From NCBI RefSeq assembly GCF_000368145.1, contig NZ_KB849283.1, forward strand, positions 1,266,324 to 1,330,323: DNA of 64,000 nucleotides, in the 5' to 3' direction. This DNA is from Acinetobacter guillouiae CIP 63.46 (GTDB lineage: Bacteria; Pseudomonadota; Gammaproteobacteria; Pseudomonadales; Moraxellaceae). Under the pieces are notes generated by a model that worked only from the letters and a program-made list of their open reading frames with translations, had not been told where the DNA came from and searched no databases. This document shows, piece after piece, positions 16,012 to 25,286 of the stretch; the first letter of the stretch is position 1; the number at the start of each line of letters is the position of its first letter. The position numbers and the translations under genes are program-made.

Positions 16012-17564
16012 TGACCGTCCATGATTCGATTCAGACGCTGATTGCGAGCACCGAAGCTTTTGATCAGCAGGAACAGGACATCATCCTGCATTTAAATAAG
16101 ATGCACACTTGGCATCAGCAACTGGCGATCAATCTCAATAAACAACGTATCAATCCCATTGGACTGACATCATATAGTCAGATTGCCCAAGACATCGCAG
16201 TACTCAATTCTCAGCTTGAAAGCTATCTCAGCCATTGGGAAACACAATTAGAAACCCTACATGCTGCACAATCCATCGCAGATCATTTTGACGATAAGAT
16301 TATTTTGCTGATTTTCGGAAAATTCAATGCGGGTAAAAGTTCATTCTGTAATGTATTGGCAGAGTGTTTTCACAGACGTCAGCAAAGCGTTGAATATTTT
16401 TATCTCGACTCAGGTCAAATTATCCATAGTCAGGAGCGTTTTAAAGAAGGTGCCACAGAAACCACCACACGCTTACAAGGCGTTTGTTTAGCGAATAATC
16501 TCATCCTGCTGGATACGCCAGGACTCCATTCCGTTACGCCAGAAAATGCCACATTGACCCAACGCTTTATGGATAGTGCGGATGGTGTCCTTTGGCTCAG
16601 TAGTTCCTCCTCACCCGGTCAGGTCAAAGAATTAGCGGCTTTGGGGCAGGAATTACGCCGACATAAACCGTTATTGCCAGTGCTTACACGAAGTGATTAT
16701 TTTGAAGAAGATGAAGTTGATGGCGACATTTGCCAGATTCTATGCAATAAAACCTCTGACCAACGTTATCTGCAAGAAACCGATGTTCAAACCCGTGCTA
16801 TTGACCAACTGATCACAATGCGAGTTGATCCTGTGCTGTTGCAATCGCCAATTTCAACCTCCTCTCAGATGTTGAAAAATGCGGATTTCAATGATCAGGC
16901 TATGCAAATGACAGGTTTTAATCGTTTATTTGATGCACTTTTACATTTGATCCAACCTGCTCTGGCTTATAAACAGCGTAAACCTGCGGAAGCCTTGTTA
17001 CATCATTTACAAGAACAAATTCTAACGCCTTTACAACTTGAAGTTGTGCCACAACTGCATCAATTACAGCAGCAGCTAAGCAATGCTAAGAGCGCCTTAG
17101 CACAACATAAACAGCAGATCATTACCCAAACATGGCGTAGTATGATTGCAACCCTGCCAAGCTTATTAGAGCAACATGCCGAGCAGCAAGCGGTGGATGA
17201 ATTGTATAGTGCACTGACCCAACAGGCTCAACAGCTTCTATCACAACATATTGCAAATACTTTATCGGATTATCAACTGCAATATGCCCCTCTCAATCCG
17301 TTACAGTTTGCTGAGCATCTGGCGTATGAAGTGATTTATGCTGATGATGCAACCGAGATCTTAGCCATTGGCCATGACCGTTTATATAGCGAGATCTCAC
17401 ATAGTTTGTGGCAAAAGCTTGATCTATATAGCGATGAAGTTATCGCACAATGCCAAGAACTGCTAAGCAATCTTCAAGAGCAAATTGCCATCATCCAACA
17501 AGGCTTAATCAATGACGAACAGGAACTACAATACATTGCGAATTCATTAAGAATGCAAGGATAA
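16011..17564 (+). CDS. Dynamin-like GTPase, second of a pair
   Basis: A 517-residue protein. A helical N-terminal part of about 95 residues precedes the GTPase domain, with G1 GKFNAGKSS (about residues 104-112), G3 DTPG (about 170-173) and G4 TRSD (about 226-229). The C-terminal 200 residues are predicted long helices (LHQLQQQLSNAKSALAQHKQQI). Bacterial dynamin-like proteins often occur as adjacent unequal pairs, as here. Translation is coupled to the first GTPase through a 1-base overlap. Function is unknown; phage defence, membrane repair and envelope stress roles are known for other members of the superfamily. Confidence 0.75.
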   Translation: MTVHDSIQTLIASTEAFDQQEQDIILHLNKMHTWHQQLAINLNKQRINPIGLTSYSQIAQDIAVLNSQLESYLSHWETQLETLHAAQSIADHFDDKIILLIFGKFNAGKSSFCNVLAECFHRRQQSVEYFYLDSGQIIHSQERFKEGATETTTRLQGVCLANNLILLDTPGLHSVTPENATLTQRFMDSADGVLWLSSSSSPGQVKELAALGQELRRHKPLLPVLTRSDYFEEDEVDGDICQILCNKTSDQRYLQETDVQTRAIDQLITMRVDPVLLQSPISTSSQMLKNADFNDQAMQMTGFNRLFDALLHLIQPALAYKQRKPAEALLHHLQEQILTPLQLEVVPQLHQLQQQLSNAKSALAQHKQQIITQTWRSMIATLPSLLEQHAEQQAVDELYSALTQQAQQLLSQHIANTLSDYQLQYAPLNPLQFAEHLAYEVIYADDATEILAIGHDRLYSEISHSLWQKLDLYSDEVIAQCQELLSNLQEQIAIIQQGLINDEQELQYIANSLRMQG

Positions 17565-17624
17565 AGACTGATAATGTCATTTTAAAATCATTGCTTTCAA
17601 ATAATTAACTCAATAGATCTCATG

Positions 17625-17691
17625 CATAAATCAAAAAAATGATCATGTTGAGTGAATCATATTGGTATTGAAAGTCCCTTCTCCCGTTGGG
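17625..17691 (+). repeat. Dispersed palindromic repeat, copy A, left part
   Basis: It starts ATAAATCAAAAAAATGATCA and runs into CCTTCTCCCGTTGGG. The remaining part continues after the IS at 19066. The uninterrupted element would contain the hairpin CCTTCTCCC-GTT-GGGAGAAGG. Related copies lie at 58292-58385 and 61414-61515. Confidence 0.7.
17683..17691. repeat. IS target-site duplication, left copy
   Basis: CCCGTTGGG, 9 bp, matched exactly by 19066-19074 on the other side of the IS. Confidence 0.85.
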
Positions 17692-17700
17692 CATTGGTAT

Positions 17701-18945
17701 CTACACATCTTTTTGTAGAGACTCTAATGCAATTTCAGCAATCAGCTTAAGGTCATCAACCGAATGTTCAGATAATAATTGTAGTGTATTCAGTAATATT
17801 GACAGTCCAGCCAAAATTGCAGGAGCACTTTCCCTTGTTCCTCTTTTTTGTTGCCTTCCTGATAAACGTGTTAGAAAGACTCTAACTCTTGAATTTTTCT
17901 CATCATTTTCTCGCTGTATTCGCCAAGTTAATACACATGCCATACTTGCAATTAAGAGTCGTCTTAATATCGCTTGCGGAGTTGTTTGTAGCCATGACTC
18001 AATGTCATGGCCCGCCTGTTTTAACAACTTAAAATAGTTTTCTATTTTCCAACGCCAGTAATACCAAGTTACCAATTCTATACTTGGTATTTCTGATGAT
18101 ACATTACTTAATAAGCTCCAACGAGAAAGTGATTTTCCTTGCTTATTTTTAACTTCAACTACAATCAGTCGAACGGTTAATGACTTTCCCTTTTGTGGTG
18201 GAATTCTTTTTCCCGTTTCGTCTTTTTGCATTGGTCTTGCATTACGCGTAATACTGATTTGAGTTTCACCAATATAAAGTTGTTCGCAATTCCCTTTATA
18301 TTGAATTGTATGGGTTTGTGTAGTTGGTATTTGGTCTGATACGTCTCTTAACTTAACATCTTCTCCTTGATATTCAACACGATTTCCTTCTTTACCTCGA
18401 ATAAGAAATAAATGTTCTTGTTGATTCAATAACCTAAGATGAGCAATTGAATCTCCTTCACGATCAATAATATGTACGAGTTTCTTTTCTATTGGTAAAG
18501 ACTCAATATGTTCGATTTGTTCACATAGTGCGTTTAAATGGGTTTCTTTTATTTTATGCCCATCAGTAAATGTTGAATAACGTCCAGTAGCATCACATAA
18601 AGTTTGATCTAATGGTGCAATGGGTAAACCGGTTTCAGCATCAATTAATAAACTGCTTTGTAATTCATAGCCTTTGTCACTTGCATGTGTTCTTTTGAAT
18701 CTACTTAACTTGTTGTTATGTTTTAAATATTGTAGTTGAGACCAATCATGAGCAACTAAGGCATAGTGGTGATTCGATAGAGCGATTTGTTCAAGCGCAA
18801 GTTTTTGAATAGGCTGATTGAGTTGCTGAAATGAAACGTTTTCGTTATTTAAGAAACGCCAGACTGCTTGGGTGGTAGCAAAGCTAGTCTTTTGGGTAGA
18901 GGCAATATCTTTAAGCGCTGGGGCTAATGAAGCAAGTGGATTCAT
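17701..18945 (-). CDS. IS4-family DDE transposase
   Basis: A 414-residue transposase, full length. It has an N-terminal alpha-helical DNA-binding part (ASTQKTSFATTQAVWRFLNN), a first catalytic region (LVAHDWSQLQYLKH), the second Asp region in HIIDREGDS and the IS4-type Y-x2-R-W-K-x-E motif (YYWRWKIENYFKLLK) carrying the catalytic Glu. The stop lies 9 bp from the left end of the IS. The frame is intact, so the element may be active. Confidence 0.92.
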   Translation of the reverse strand: MNPLASLAPALKDIASTQKTSFATTQAVWRFLNNENVSFQQLNQPIQKLALEQIALSNHHYALVAHDWSQLQYLKHNNKLSRFKRTHASDKGYELQSSLLIDAETGLPIAPLDQTLCDATGRYSTFTDGHKIKETHLNALCEQIEHIESLPIEKKLVHIIDREGDSIAHLRLLNQQEHLFLIRGKEGNRVEYQGEDVKLRDVSDQIPTTQTHTIQYKGNCEQLYIGETQISITRNARPMQKDETGKRIPPQKGKSLTVRLIVVEVKNKQGKSLSRWSLLSNVSSEIPSIELVTWYYWRWKIENYFKLLKQAGHDIESWLQTTPQAILRRLLIASMACVLTWRIQRENDEKNSRVRVFLTRLSGRQQKRGTRESAPAILAGLSILLNTLQLLSEHSVDDLKLIAEIALESLQKDV

Positions 18946-19002
18946 ATTAAGTTTTACAAGACGTCCGTAGCGTTTAACTAATCGGTTATCTAAGTGTGGA
19001 AT

Positions 19003-19034
19003 GTTAAATTGGAGAGCATGCTCTCCAATTTAAC
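19003..19034. promoter_or_regulatory. 32-bp perfect palindrome upstream of the transposase gene
   Basis: Arms GTTAAATTGGAGAGCA and its exact complement meet at a central GCATGC. It lies inside the IS, between the right inverted repeat and the transposase start. It could block read-through transcription into the transposase, or hide its ribosome site in read-through RNA. Confidence 0.6.
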
Positions 19035-19065
19035 TTAAATAGATTTAATTGTGTAGATACCTATG

Positions 19066-19110
19066 CCCGTTGGGAGAAGGCTAGGATGAGGGGATTTTAT
19101 ATTGATCTCA
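19066..19110 (+). repeat. Dispersed palindromic repeat, copy A, right part, with target-site duplication
   Basis: CCCGTTGGG (19066-19074) is the duplicated target. AGAAGGCTAGGATGAGGGG and TTTTATATTGAT follow, matching the right halves of copies B and C. Confidence 0.7.
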
Positions 19111-19128
19111 GCGCAGGCCTATACTCGA

Positions 19129-20061
<933 letters not shown>

Positions 20062-20065
20062 TTAT

Positions 20066-20090
20066 ATACCTTTTAAGTATCTAAAAATAC
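20066..20090 (+). promoter_or_regulatory. CatM operator in the catM-catB intergenic region
   Basis: ATAC-CTTTTAA-GTAT at 20066-20080 is a perfect ATAC-N7-GTAT site, and a second ATAC half-site starts at 20087, 21 bp after the first. The layout is identical to that upstream of catA. The site lies between divergent catM and catB and can serve both. Confidence 0.85.
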
Positions 20091-20164
20091 CAAAATCGGC
20101 CTAGTTAAAGATATTACATTAAATTAGGGTATATAAATAGATTGATACTTAAGAAATAACCACG

Positions 20165-21274
20165 ATGTACAAGTCCATAGAAACGCTGTTAATCGAAATT
20201 CCAACAATACGTCCTCACAAGATGGCCGTTGCGACAATGCAAACCCAAACCTTGGTCCTGATTAAAGTCACGACTGAAGATGGTTTAATTGGCTGGGGTG
20301 AAGCGACCACAATTGGCGGTTTAGGTTATGGCGAAGAAAGCCCTGAAAGTGTAAAAACCAATATTGAAACCTATTTTGCGCCATTGTTAAAAACGCTGTC
20401 TGGTGCCAATATTGCCCAAACAATGCAAGTGATCCATCGTAATATCAACGGTAATCGTTTTGCGAAATGTGCTGTTCAAACTGCATTATTAGATATTCAA
20501 GCGCAACGTTTAGGTCAACCCCTGAGTGAGATTCTAGGCGGTCGCTTACGTGACAGTATTCCTGTGCTTTGGGTTTTGGCGTCGGGCAATACCGAAAAAG
20601 ACATTGCCGAAGCAGAAAAAATGATTGCGTTAAAACGTCACAATGTCTTTAAGTTAAAAATCGGTTCACGTCCTGTTGAACAAGATGTCGAGCATGTATT
20701 GGCAATCAAAAAAGCTTTGGGTGCAGACATCTCAATTCGTGTAGACGTTAACCGTGCTTGGTCTGAACTGAATGCAATTAAAGGGATTCAAATGCTTCAA
20801 GATGGTGGCGTTGACCTGATTGAACAGCCTTGTGCAATTCATAATATTGATGCTATGCAACGTCTTAGCCGTAAGTTTGATATCGCGATCATGGCAGATG
20901 AATCATTAACTGGTCCACAAAGTGCTTATAACTTGGCAAAAACCAATGCAGCCTCAGTCTTTGCGGTAAAAGTTGCGCAATCTGGTGGTCTGATTGAAGC
21001 ATGCGAAGTCGGTAAAATCGCCAATCTGGCAGGTATTGATCTTTATGGTGGCACTATGCTTGAAGGTCCTGTTGGAACAATTGCCTCAGCACATGCCTTC
21101 TCTACATTTAGCAATCTCGCAGCGGGAACTGAATTATTTGGCCCACTGCTACTAACTGAAGAAATTTTAAAAACACCGCTTCAATATGGCAATTTTGAGC
21201 TCAAAATTCCAACTGGTCCGGGCCTCGGCATTGAACTAGATGAAGACAAAATCGACAACCTACGTCGTCAATAA
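20165..21274 (+). CDS. catB: Muconate cycloisomerase
   Basis: Enolase-superfamily enzyme that converts cis,cis-muconate to muconolactone, with Mn. The 369-residue protein has the N-terminal capping domain, the catalytic lysine motif FKLKIGS, the metal ligands in RVDVNRAW, IEQPC and ADESL, and the second catalytic Lys in FAVKVAQSGG. It is the first gene of catBCIJFD, with 14 bp to catC. The promoter block upstream is 81% identical to that of catA over 75 bp. The ribosome site before the ATG is weak. Confidence 0.96.
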   Translation: MYKSIETLLIEIPTIRPHKMAVATMQTQTLVLIKVTTEDGLIGWGEATTIGGLGYGEESPESVKTNIETYFAPLLKTLSGANIAQTMQVIHRNINGNRFAKCAVQTALLDIQAQRLGQPLSEILGGRLRDSIPVLWVLASGNTEKDIAEAEKMIALKRHNVFKLKIGSRPVEQDVEHVLAIKKALGADISIRVDVNRAWSELNAIKGIQMLQDGGVDLIEQPCAIHNIDAMQRLSRKFDIAIMADESLTGPQSAYNLAKTNAASVFAVKVAQSGGLIEACEVGKIANLAGIDLYGGTMLEGPVGTIASAHAFSTFSNLAAGTELFGPLLLTEEILKTPLQYGNFELKIPTGPGLGIELDEDKIDNLRRQ

Positions 21275-21288
21275 TTCAAGGAGCTGAC

Positions 21289-21579
21289 ATGCTTTTCCAA
21301 GTACGAATGGATGTACACATCCCCCTCGATATGCCCGTCGAAAAAGCCAATGAAATTAAAGCAATTGAAAAGGCTTATTCACAAGATTTACAACGTCAAG
21401 GGAAATGGCGTCATATCTGGCGTATTACAGGCCAATACTCAAACACCAGTATTTTTGATGTAGAGAGCAATGAAGAACTCCACAATATTTTACAGGGATT
21501 GCCTTTATATCCTTATATGAATATCAAAGTGACTGCCTTAAACCGTCATCCGTCTTCAATTCGAGAAGATGACCATTAA
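21289..21579 (+). CDS. catC: Muconolactone delta-isomerase
   Basis: A 96-residue enzyme that turns muconolactone into 3-oxoadipate enol-lactone. It begins MLFQVRMDVHIPLDMP, typical of the family, with the conserved RQGKWRHIWRITGQYSNTSIFDV core. It functions as a multimer of small ferredoxin-like subunits. AAGGAG lies 7-8 bp upstream of the ATG, and the gene follows catB by 14 bp. Two hairpins separate it from catI. Confidence 0.95.
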   Translation: MLFQVRMDVHIPLDMPVEKANEIKAIEKAYSQDLQRQGKWRHIWRITGQYSNTSIFDVESNEELHNILQGLPLYPYMNIKVTALNRHPSSIREDDH

Positions 21580-21607
21580 GCAGCGGGTGTAAATTCATTG
21601 ACTAAAT

Positions 21608-21640
21608 AACTGTGAGATAAGTTCTTTCTCACAGTTTTTT
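21608..21640 (+). terminator. Terminator-like hairpin inside the cat operon (after catC)
   Basis: AACTGTGAGA (21608-21617) pairs with TCTCACAGTT (21627-21636), followed by a run of T. It looks like a rho-independent terminator but lies between catC and catI, so it may partly uncouple catBC from catIJFD. Confidence 0.7.
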
Positions 21641-21643
21641 AAG

Positions 21644-21686
21644 TTTCTATACATGTCTATCTTTGCTAATGCGGCATGTATAGAAA
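21644..21686 (+). promoter_or_regulatory. Second hairpin between catC and catI
   Basis: TTTCTATACATG (21644-21655) pairs perfectly with CATGTATAGAAA (21675-21686) around a 19-base loop. It lies 29 bp before the catI ATG. With the preceding terminator-like hairpin it could act in attenuation or as an RNA-processing site. Confidence 0.5.
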
Positions 21687-21715
21687 TTTAAAAACATGGA
21701 TAAAAGGTTCATCTT

Positions 21716-22399
21716 ATGATTGATAAAAGTAAGCTCTCGTTGTCTGAGGTTCTGTCCCACATCAAAGATGGTGCAACCATTATGATTGGTGGCTTTGGAA
21801 CAGCAGGACAGCCCGCAGAGCTGATCGATGGGCTGATTGAACTTGGCGTTAAAGATCTGGTGATTGTCAATAACAATGCAGGCAATGGCGATTACGGTCT
21901 GGCTAAACTGCTTAAATCGGGTGCAGTCCGTAAAATCATTTGTTCTTTCCCACGTCAGTCTGACTCTTGGGTATTTGATGAACTCTATCATGCGGGCAAG
22001 ATCGAACTGGAACTGGTTCCTCAAGGTAATCTCGCGTGTCGTATTCAAGCTGCTGGGATGGGTTTAGGTGCAGTGTTTACCCCAACAGGCTTTGGCACCT
22101 TATTGGCAGATGGCAAAGAAACCCGTCATATCGATGGCAAAGACTACGTGCTTGAATATCCAATTAAAGCAGACTTTGCACTGATTAAAGCACATCAAGG
22201 CGACCGTTGGGGCAACTTGGTTTATAACAAATCAGCACGTAACTTTGGTCCAATCATGGCGATGGCTGCAGATGTCACCATTGCACAGGTTTCAGAGGTG
22301 GTTGAACTAGGTCAACTCGATCCTGAACACATTATTACCCCAGGGATTTTTGTTCAGCATGTGGTTGCAGTTGATGCAGCCAATGGTAATGGAGAATAA
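21716..22399 (+). CDS. catI: 3-oxoadipate CoA-transferase subunit A
   Basis: Alpha subunit (227 residues) of succinyl-CoA:3-oxoadipate CoA-transferase, which activates 3-oxoadipate. Visible are the N-terminal GATIMIGGFGTAGQPAELI motif and the glycine-rich NNNAGNGDYGLA stretch, both typical of type I CoA-transferase A subunits. The subunit B gene starts 2 bp after the stop with GGAGAATAAC before its ATG. It is part of catBCIJFD; PcaI paralogues are near-identical, so the name depends on context. Confidence 0.93.
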   Translation: MIDKSKLSLSEVLSHIKDGATIMIGGFGTAGQPAELIDGLIELGVKDLVIVNNNAGNGDYGLAKLLKSGAVRKIICSFPRQSDSWVFDELYHAGKIELELVPQGNLACRIQAAGMGLGAVFTPTGFGTLLADGKETRHIDGKDYVLEYPIKADFALIKAHQGDRWGNLVYNKSARNFGPIMAMAADVTIAQVSEVVELGQLDPEHIITPGIFVQHVVAVDAANGNGE

Positions 22400-22401
22400 C
22401 A

Positions 22402-23055
22402 ATGAGCTACCAAAAACTAAGCCGTGACCAAATTGCTGAACGTGTTGCCCAAGATATTCCCGATGGGGCTTATGTCAATTTAGGCATTGGTTTACCAACC
22501 AAGATTTCAAAATATCTGCCAACAGATAAAGATGTATTCCTGCATTCTGAAAATGGTTTATTGGCTTTTGGTCCTCCACCCGCCAAAGGTGAAGAAGATC
22601 CTGAGTTGATTAATGCTGGTAAGGAATATGTCACCATGCTAACGGGTGGCTCGTTTTTCCATCATGGTGATTCTTTTGCCATGATGCGAGGTGGACATTT
22701 GGATATTGCTGTATTGGGTGCATTCCAAGTGGCGGCTAATGGTGATCTTGCCAATTGGCATACCGGTGCGCCAGATGCGATTCCTGCGGTGGGTGGTGCA
22801 ATGGATTTGGCTGTAGGGGCCAAGAAAGTCTTTATCACCACAGATCATGTGACTAAGCAAGGTGAACCTAAGATTGTTGAAGAACTGAGCTATCCTGTGA
22901 CAGGTAAGCATTGTGTTGATCGTATTTATACCGACTTATGCGTGATTGATGTGACCACTGATGGCTTAAAAGTGCTTGAAAAAGTTGCAGGTCTGAGCTT
23001 TGAAGAATTACAGGCTTTGACGGGTGCTCATTTGATTGATGCGACACAGGGATAA
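22402..23055 (+). CDS. catJ: 3-oxoadipate CoA-transferase subunit B
   Basis: Beta subunit (217 residues) of the 3-oxoadipate CoA-transferase. The catalytic glutamate lies in HSENGLLAFGP; the family motif GLPTKISKYLP and the C-terminal GLSFEELQALTGA are also present. It is separated from catI by 2 bp. A 140-bp inverted-repeat element follows before catF, which is unusual for this tight operon. Confidence 0.93.
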   Translation: MSYQKLSRDQIAERVAQDIPDGAYVNLGIGLPTKISKYLPTDKDVFLHSENGLLAFGPPPAKGEEDPELINAGKEYVTMLTGGSFFHHGDSFAMMRGGHLDIAVLGAFQVAANGDLANWHTGAPDAIPAVGGAMDLAVGAKKVFITTDHVTKQGEPKIVEELSYPVTGKHCVDRIYTDLCVIDVTTDGLKVLEKVAGLSFEELQALTGAHLIDATQG

Positions 23056-23062
23056 TAAATCC

Positions 23063-23188
23063 CTCCCTTGCGGAATGATTAAATCTCTCCTAACGGAATG
23101 ATTAAATCTCCCCTAACCCCTCTTTATGAAAGAGGGGAACTTCTTCTTTTACAAAGAGGTGAGCTGCGGCTGTAGCAGCGCAAGGGAG
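23063..23188 (+). repeat. Small inverted-repeat (MITE-like) element between catJ and catF
   Basis: CTCCCTTGCG (23063-23072) is repeated inverted as CGCAAGGGAG (23179-23188). Inside are two adjacent 23-bp copies of CGGAATGATTAAATCTCYCC-TAA (23071-23093 and 23094-23116, one mismatch) and a perfect 9-bp hairpin CCCCTCTTT-ATG-AAAGAGGGG at 23117-23137. It carries no ORF. It sits in the intergenic space of the cat operon, with no disruption of either gene. Confidence 0.65.
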
Positions 23189-23210
23189 ATTATTTAAGGA
23201 TATAAACAAC

Positions 23211-24425
23211 ATGAAAAACGCTTACATCATAGATGCCATCCGTACCCCATTTGGTCGTTATGCCGGTGGTCTTGCGCCAATACGTGCAGATGACCTCGGT
23301 GCAATTCCAATTCAAGCATTGATACAACGTAATCCAACAGTAGATTGGCAGCAAGTCGATGATGTGATCTATGGCTGTGCCAATCAAGCCGGTGAAGACA
23401 ATCGTAATGTCGGGCGTATGTCAGCATTATTGGCGGGTGTGCCCTATCAAGTGCCAGCAACCACTGTGAACCGTCTATGTGGATCATCACTGGATGCGAT
23501 TGCCATGGCAGCTCGCGCCATTAAAGCCAATGAAGCAGATTTAATCATTGCCGGTGGTGTAGAAAGCATGAGCCGTGCGCCCTATGTGATGGGCAAGTCG
23601 GACAGTGCTTTTGGACGTAGTCAAAAGATTGAAGACACCACCATGGGCTGGCGCTTTATCAATCCAAAACTCAAAGAATTGTATGGTGTGGACAGCATGC
23701 CACAAACTGCTGAAAACGTGGCAGAGCAATTCAATATTAACCGTGCGGATCAAGATCAGTTTGCGCTCAACAGCCAGCAACGTACTGCGGCAGCACAAGC
23801 TCAAGGCTTTTTCCAAAATGAGATTGTGCCCGTCACTATTCCACAGCGTAAAGGTGATGCTGTGCTTGTGGATACCGATGAGCATCCACGTGCATCAACC
23901 ACTTTAGCTGCACTGACAAAACTTAAAGGTGTGGTCAAAGCTGATGGTACGGTCACGGCGGGCAATGCCTCTGGGATTAATGATGGTGCAGCGGCGTTAT
24001 TGATTGCTTCAGATGAAGCTGTAGAAAAATACCAATTAAAACCACGTGGCAAAATTATTGCAGCAACCACGGTGGGTGTAGAACCAAGAATTATGGGCTT
24101 TGCACCCGCGCCTGCAATCAAGAAACTGCTTAAACAAGCTGATCTTAGTTTAGCGCAAATGGATGTGATTGAACTGAATGAAGCCTTTGCTGCCCAAGCT
24201 TTGGCGGTAACCCGTGATTTAGGTTTGGCAGATGATGATGCACGCGTCAATCCCAATGGTGGTGCAATTGCTTTAGGTCATCCTTTGGGTGCATCAGGTG
24301 CCAGACTGGTGACCACTGCCTTAAATCAACTTGAACAGATCAAAGGTGAATATGCCTTATGTTCAATGTGTATTGGGGTAGGTCAAGGTATCGCGCTCAT
24401 TATTCAACGTGTTGATCAAAATTAA
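23211..24425 (+). CDS. catF: 3-oxoadipyl-CoA thiolase
   Basis: A 404-residue thiolase that cleaves 3-oxoadipyl-CoA to succinyl-CoA and acetyl-CoA, the last step of the pathway. The nucleophile cysteine is in VNRLCGSSLDAI, the His in NPNGGAIALGHPLGASGARL and the second Cys in CSMCIGVGQG. The N-terminus NAYIIDAIRTPFGRYAGGL is typical. The stop lies 10 bp before the catD ATG at 24436. Confidence 0.95.
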   Translation: MKNAYIIDAIRTPFGRYAGGLAPIRADDLGAIPIQALIQRNPTVDWQQVDDVIYGCANQAGEDNRNVGRMSALLAGVPYQVPATTVNRLCGSSLDAIAMAARAIKANEADLIIAGGVESMSRAPYVMGKSDSAFGRSQKIEDTTMGWRFINPKLKELYGVDSMPQTAENVAEQFNINRADQDQFALNSQQRTAAAQAQGFFQNEIVPVTIPQRKGDAVLVDTDEHPRASTTLAALTKLKGVVKADGTVTAGNASGINDGAAALLIASDEAVEKYQLKPRGKIIAATTVGVEPRIMGFAPAPAIKKLLKQADLSLAQMDVIELNEAFAAQALAVTRDLGLADDDARVNPNGGAIALGHPLGASGARLVTTALNQLEQIKGEYALCSMCIGVGQGIALIIQRVDQN

Positions 24426-24435
24426 GGAACGAGCA

Positions 24436-25233
24436 ATGCCAACTTTTCAATCAGCGGATGCACAGATTTATTATCAAAGTTTTGGAAACCCTAACTCCCC
24501 TGCACTGGTCTTTTCAAATTCCTTAGGGACCAACTATGGCATGTGGCAAAAGCAGTTCAATTATTTTAAAGAACGCTTTTTTGTCATTTGCTATGACACC
24601 CGTGGACATGGTTCTTCATCTGCGCCACAAGGTCCTTATACCTTGCCCCAATTGGCTGAAGATGTGATTCGATTACTGGATCATTTAAATATTGAAAAAG
24701 CCAGTTTCTGTGGCATTTCTATGGGGGGGTTAACAGGTCAATGGTTAGCCATCCATTATCCACAACGATTTAATGCTGTTGTTATCAGTAATACCGCAGC
24801 AAAAATTGGACAAGAACAAGCATGGCTAGATCGTGCCCAACTTGTCCGAGAACAAGGTTTAACCAGCATCGCAGCAACCGCTGCATCACGTTGGTTTACA
24901 GATCCCTTTATCCAAAGTCATCCTGCAATTGTCAATAATCTGTGTAACGACTTAAGTGCTGGCAGCGCAATAGGTTATGCCAATTGTTGTGAGGCTTTGG
25001 CTAAAGCGGATGTCCGCAATCAACTCAAAAATATCACGATTCCAGTTTTGGTCATTGCAGGAACGCAAGACCCTGTAACTACAGTTGCAGATGGGCAATT
25101 TATGCAACAGCACATTCCGCAATCCCAACTTGTGGAAATTCAAGCATCGCATATTTCAAATATTGAATGTCCTGAAGCATTCAATGCTGCACTTGAAAAA
25201 TTTCTCTCTGAAATTCTTACGACTGAGCTTTGA
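24436..25233 (+). CDS. catD: 3-oxoadipate enol-lactonase
   Basis: Alpha/beta hydrolase (265 residues from ATG 24436, preceded by AAGGAACGAGC) that hydrolyses 3-oxoadipate enol-lactone to 3-oxoadipate. The nucleophile elbow is GISMGGLTG, the acid lies in GTQDPVTT and the His in ASHISNIE. An in-frame start at 24409 would overlap catF but has no ribosome site. It is the last gene of catBCIJFD and is followed by a strong terminator. Confidence 0.94.
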   Translation: MPTFQSADAQIYYQSFGNPNSPALVFSNSLGTNYGMWQKQFNYFKERFFVICYDTRGHGSSSAPQGPYTLPQLAEDVIRLLDHLNIEKASFCGISMGGLTGQWLAIHYPQRFNAVVISNTAAKIGQEQAWLDRAQLVREQGLTSIAATAASRWFTDPFIQSHPAIVNNLCNDLSAGSAIGYANCCEALAKADVRNQLKNITIPVLVIAGTQDPVTTVADGQFMQQHIPQSQLVEIQASHISNIECPEAFNAALEKFLSEILTTEL

Positions 25234-25255
25234 CACTTAATTTTTGACGCAGCAT

Positions 25256-25286
25256 AAAGGGATAGAACATATCCCTTTATTTTTTG
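25256..25286 (+). terminator. Terminator of the catBCIJFD operon
   Basis: AAAGGGATA and TATCCCTTT form a 9-bp stem with a 5-base loop, followed by ATTTTTTT. It lies 23 bp past the catD stop. Confidence 0.9.

Larger units (their letters stand above)
17692..19065 (-). mobile_element. Complete IS4-family insertion sequence, 1374 bp
   Basis: The element is bounded by 16-bp inverted repeats, CATTGGTATCTACACA on the left and, read inward from the right, CATAGGTATCTACACA (one mismatch). It is flanked by 9-bp direct repeats CCCGTTGGG. It carries one full-length transposase gene and a 32-bp perfect palindrome upstream of it. Both ends and the duplication are intact, which suggests a fairly recent insertion. 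The target is the tip of a chromosomal hairpin repeat. Confidence 0.9.

Noticed and set aside
23071-23116. Tandem 23-bp repeat as a CRISPR fragment
   Set aside because: Only two directly adjacent copies with no spacer and no cas genes in the window.
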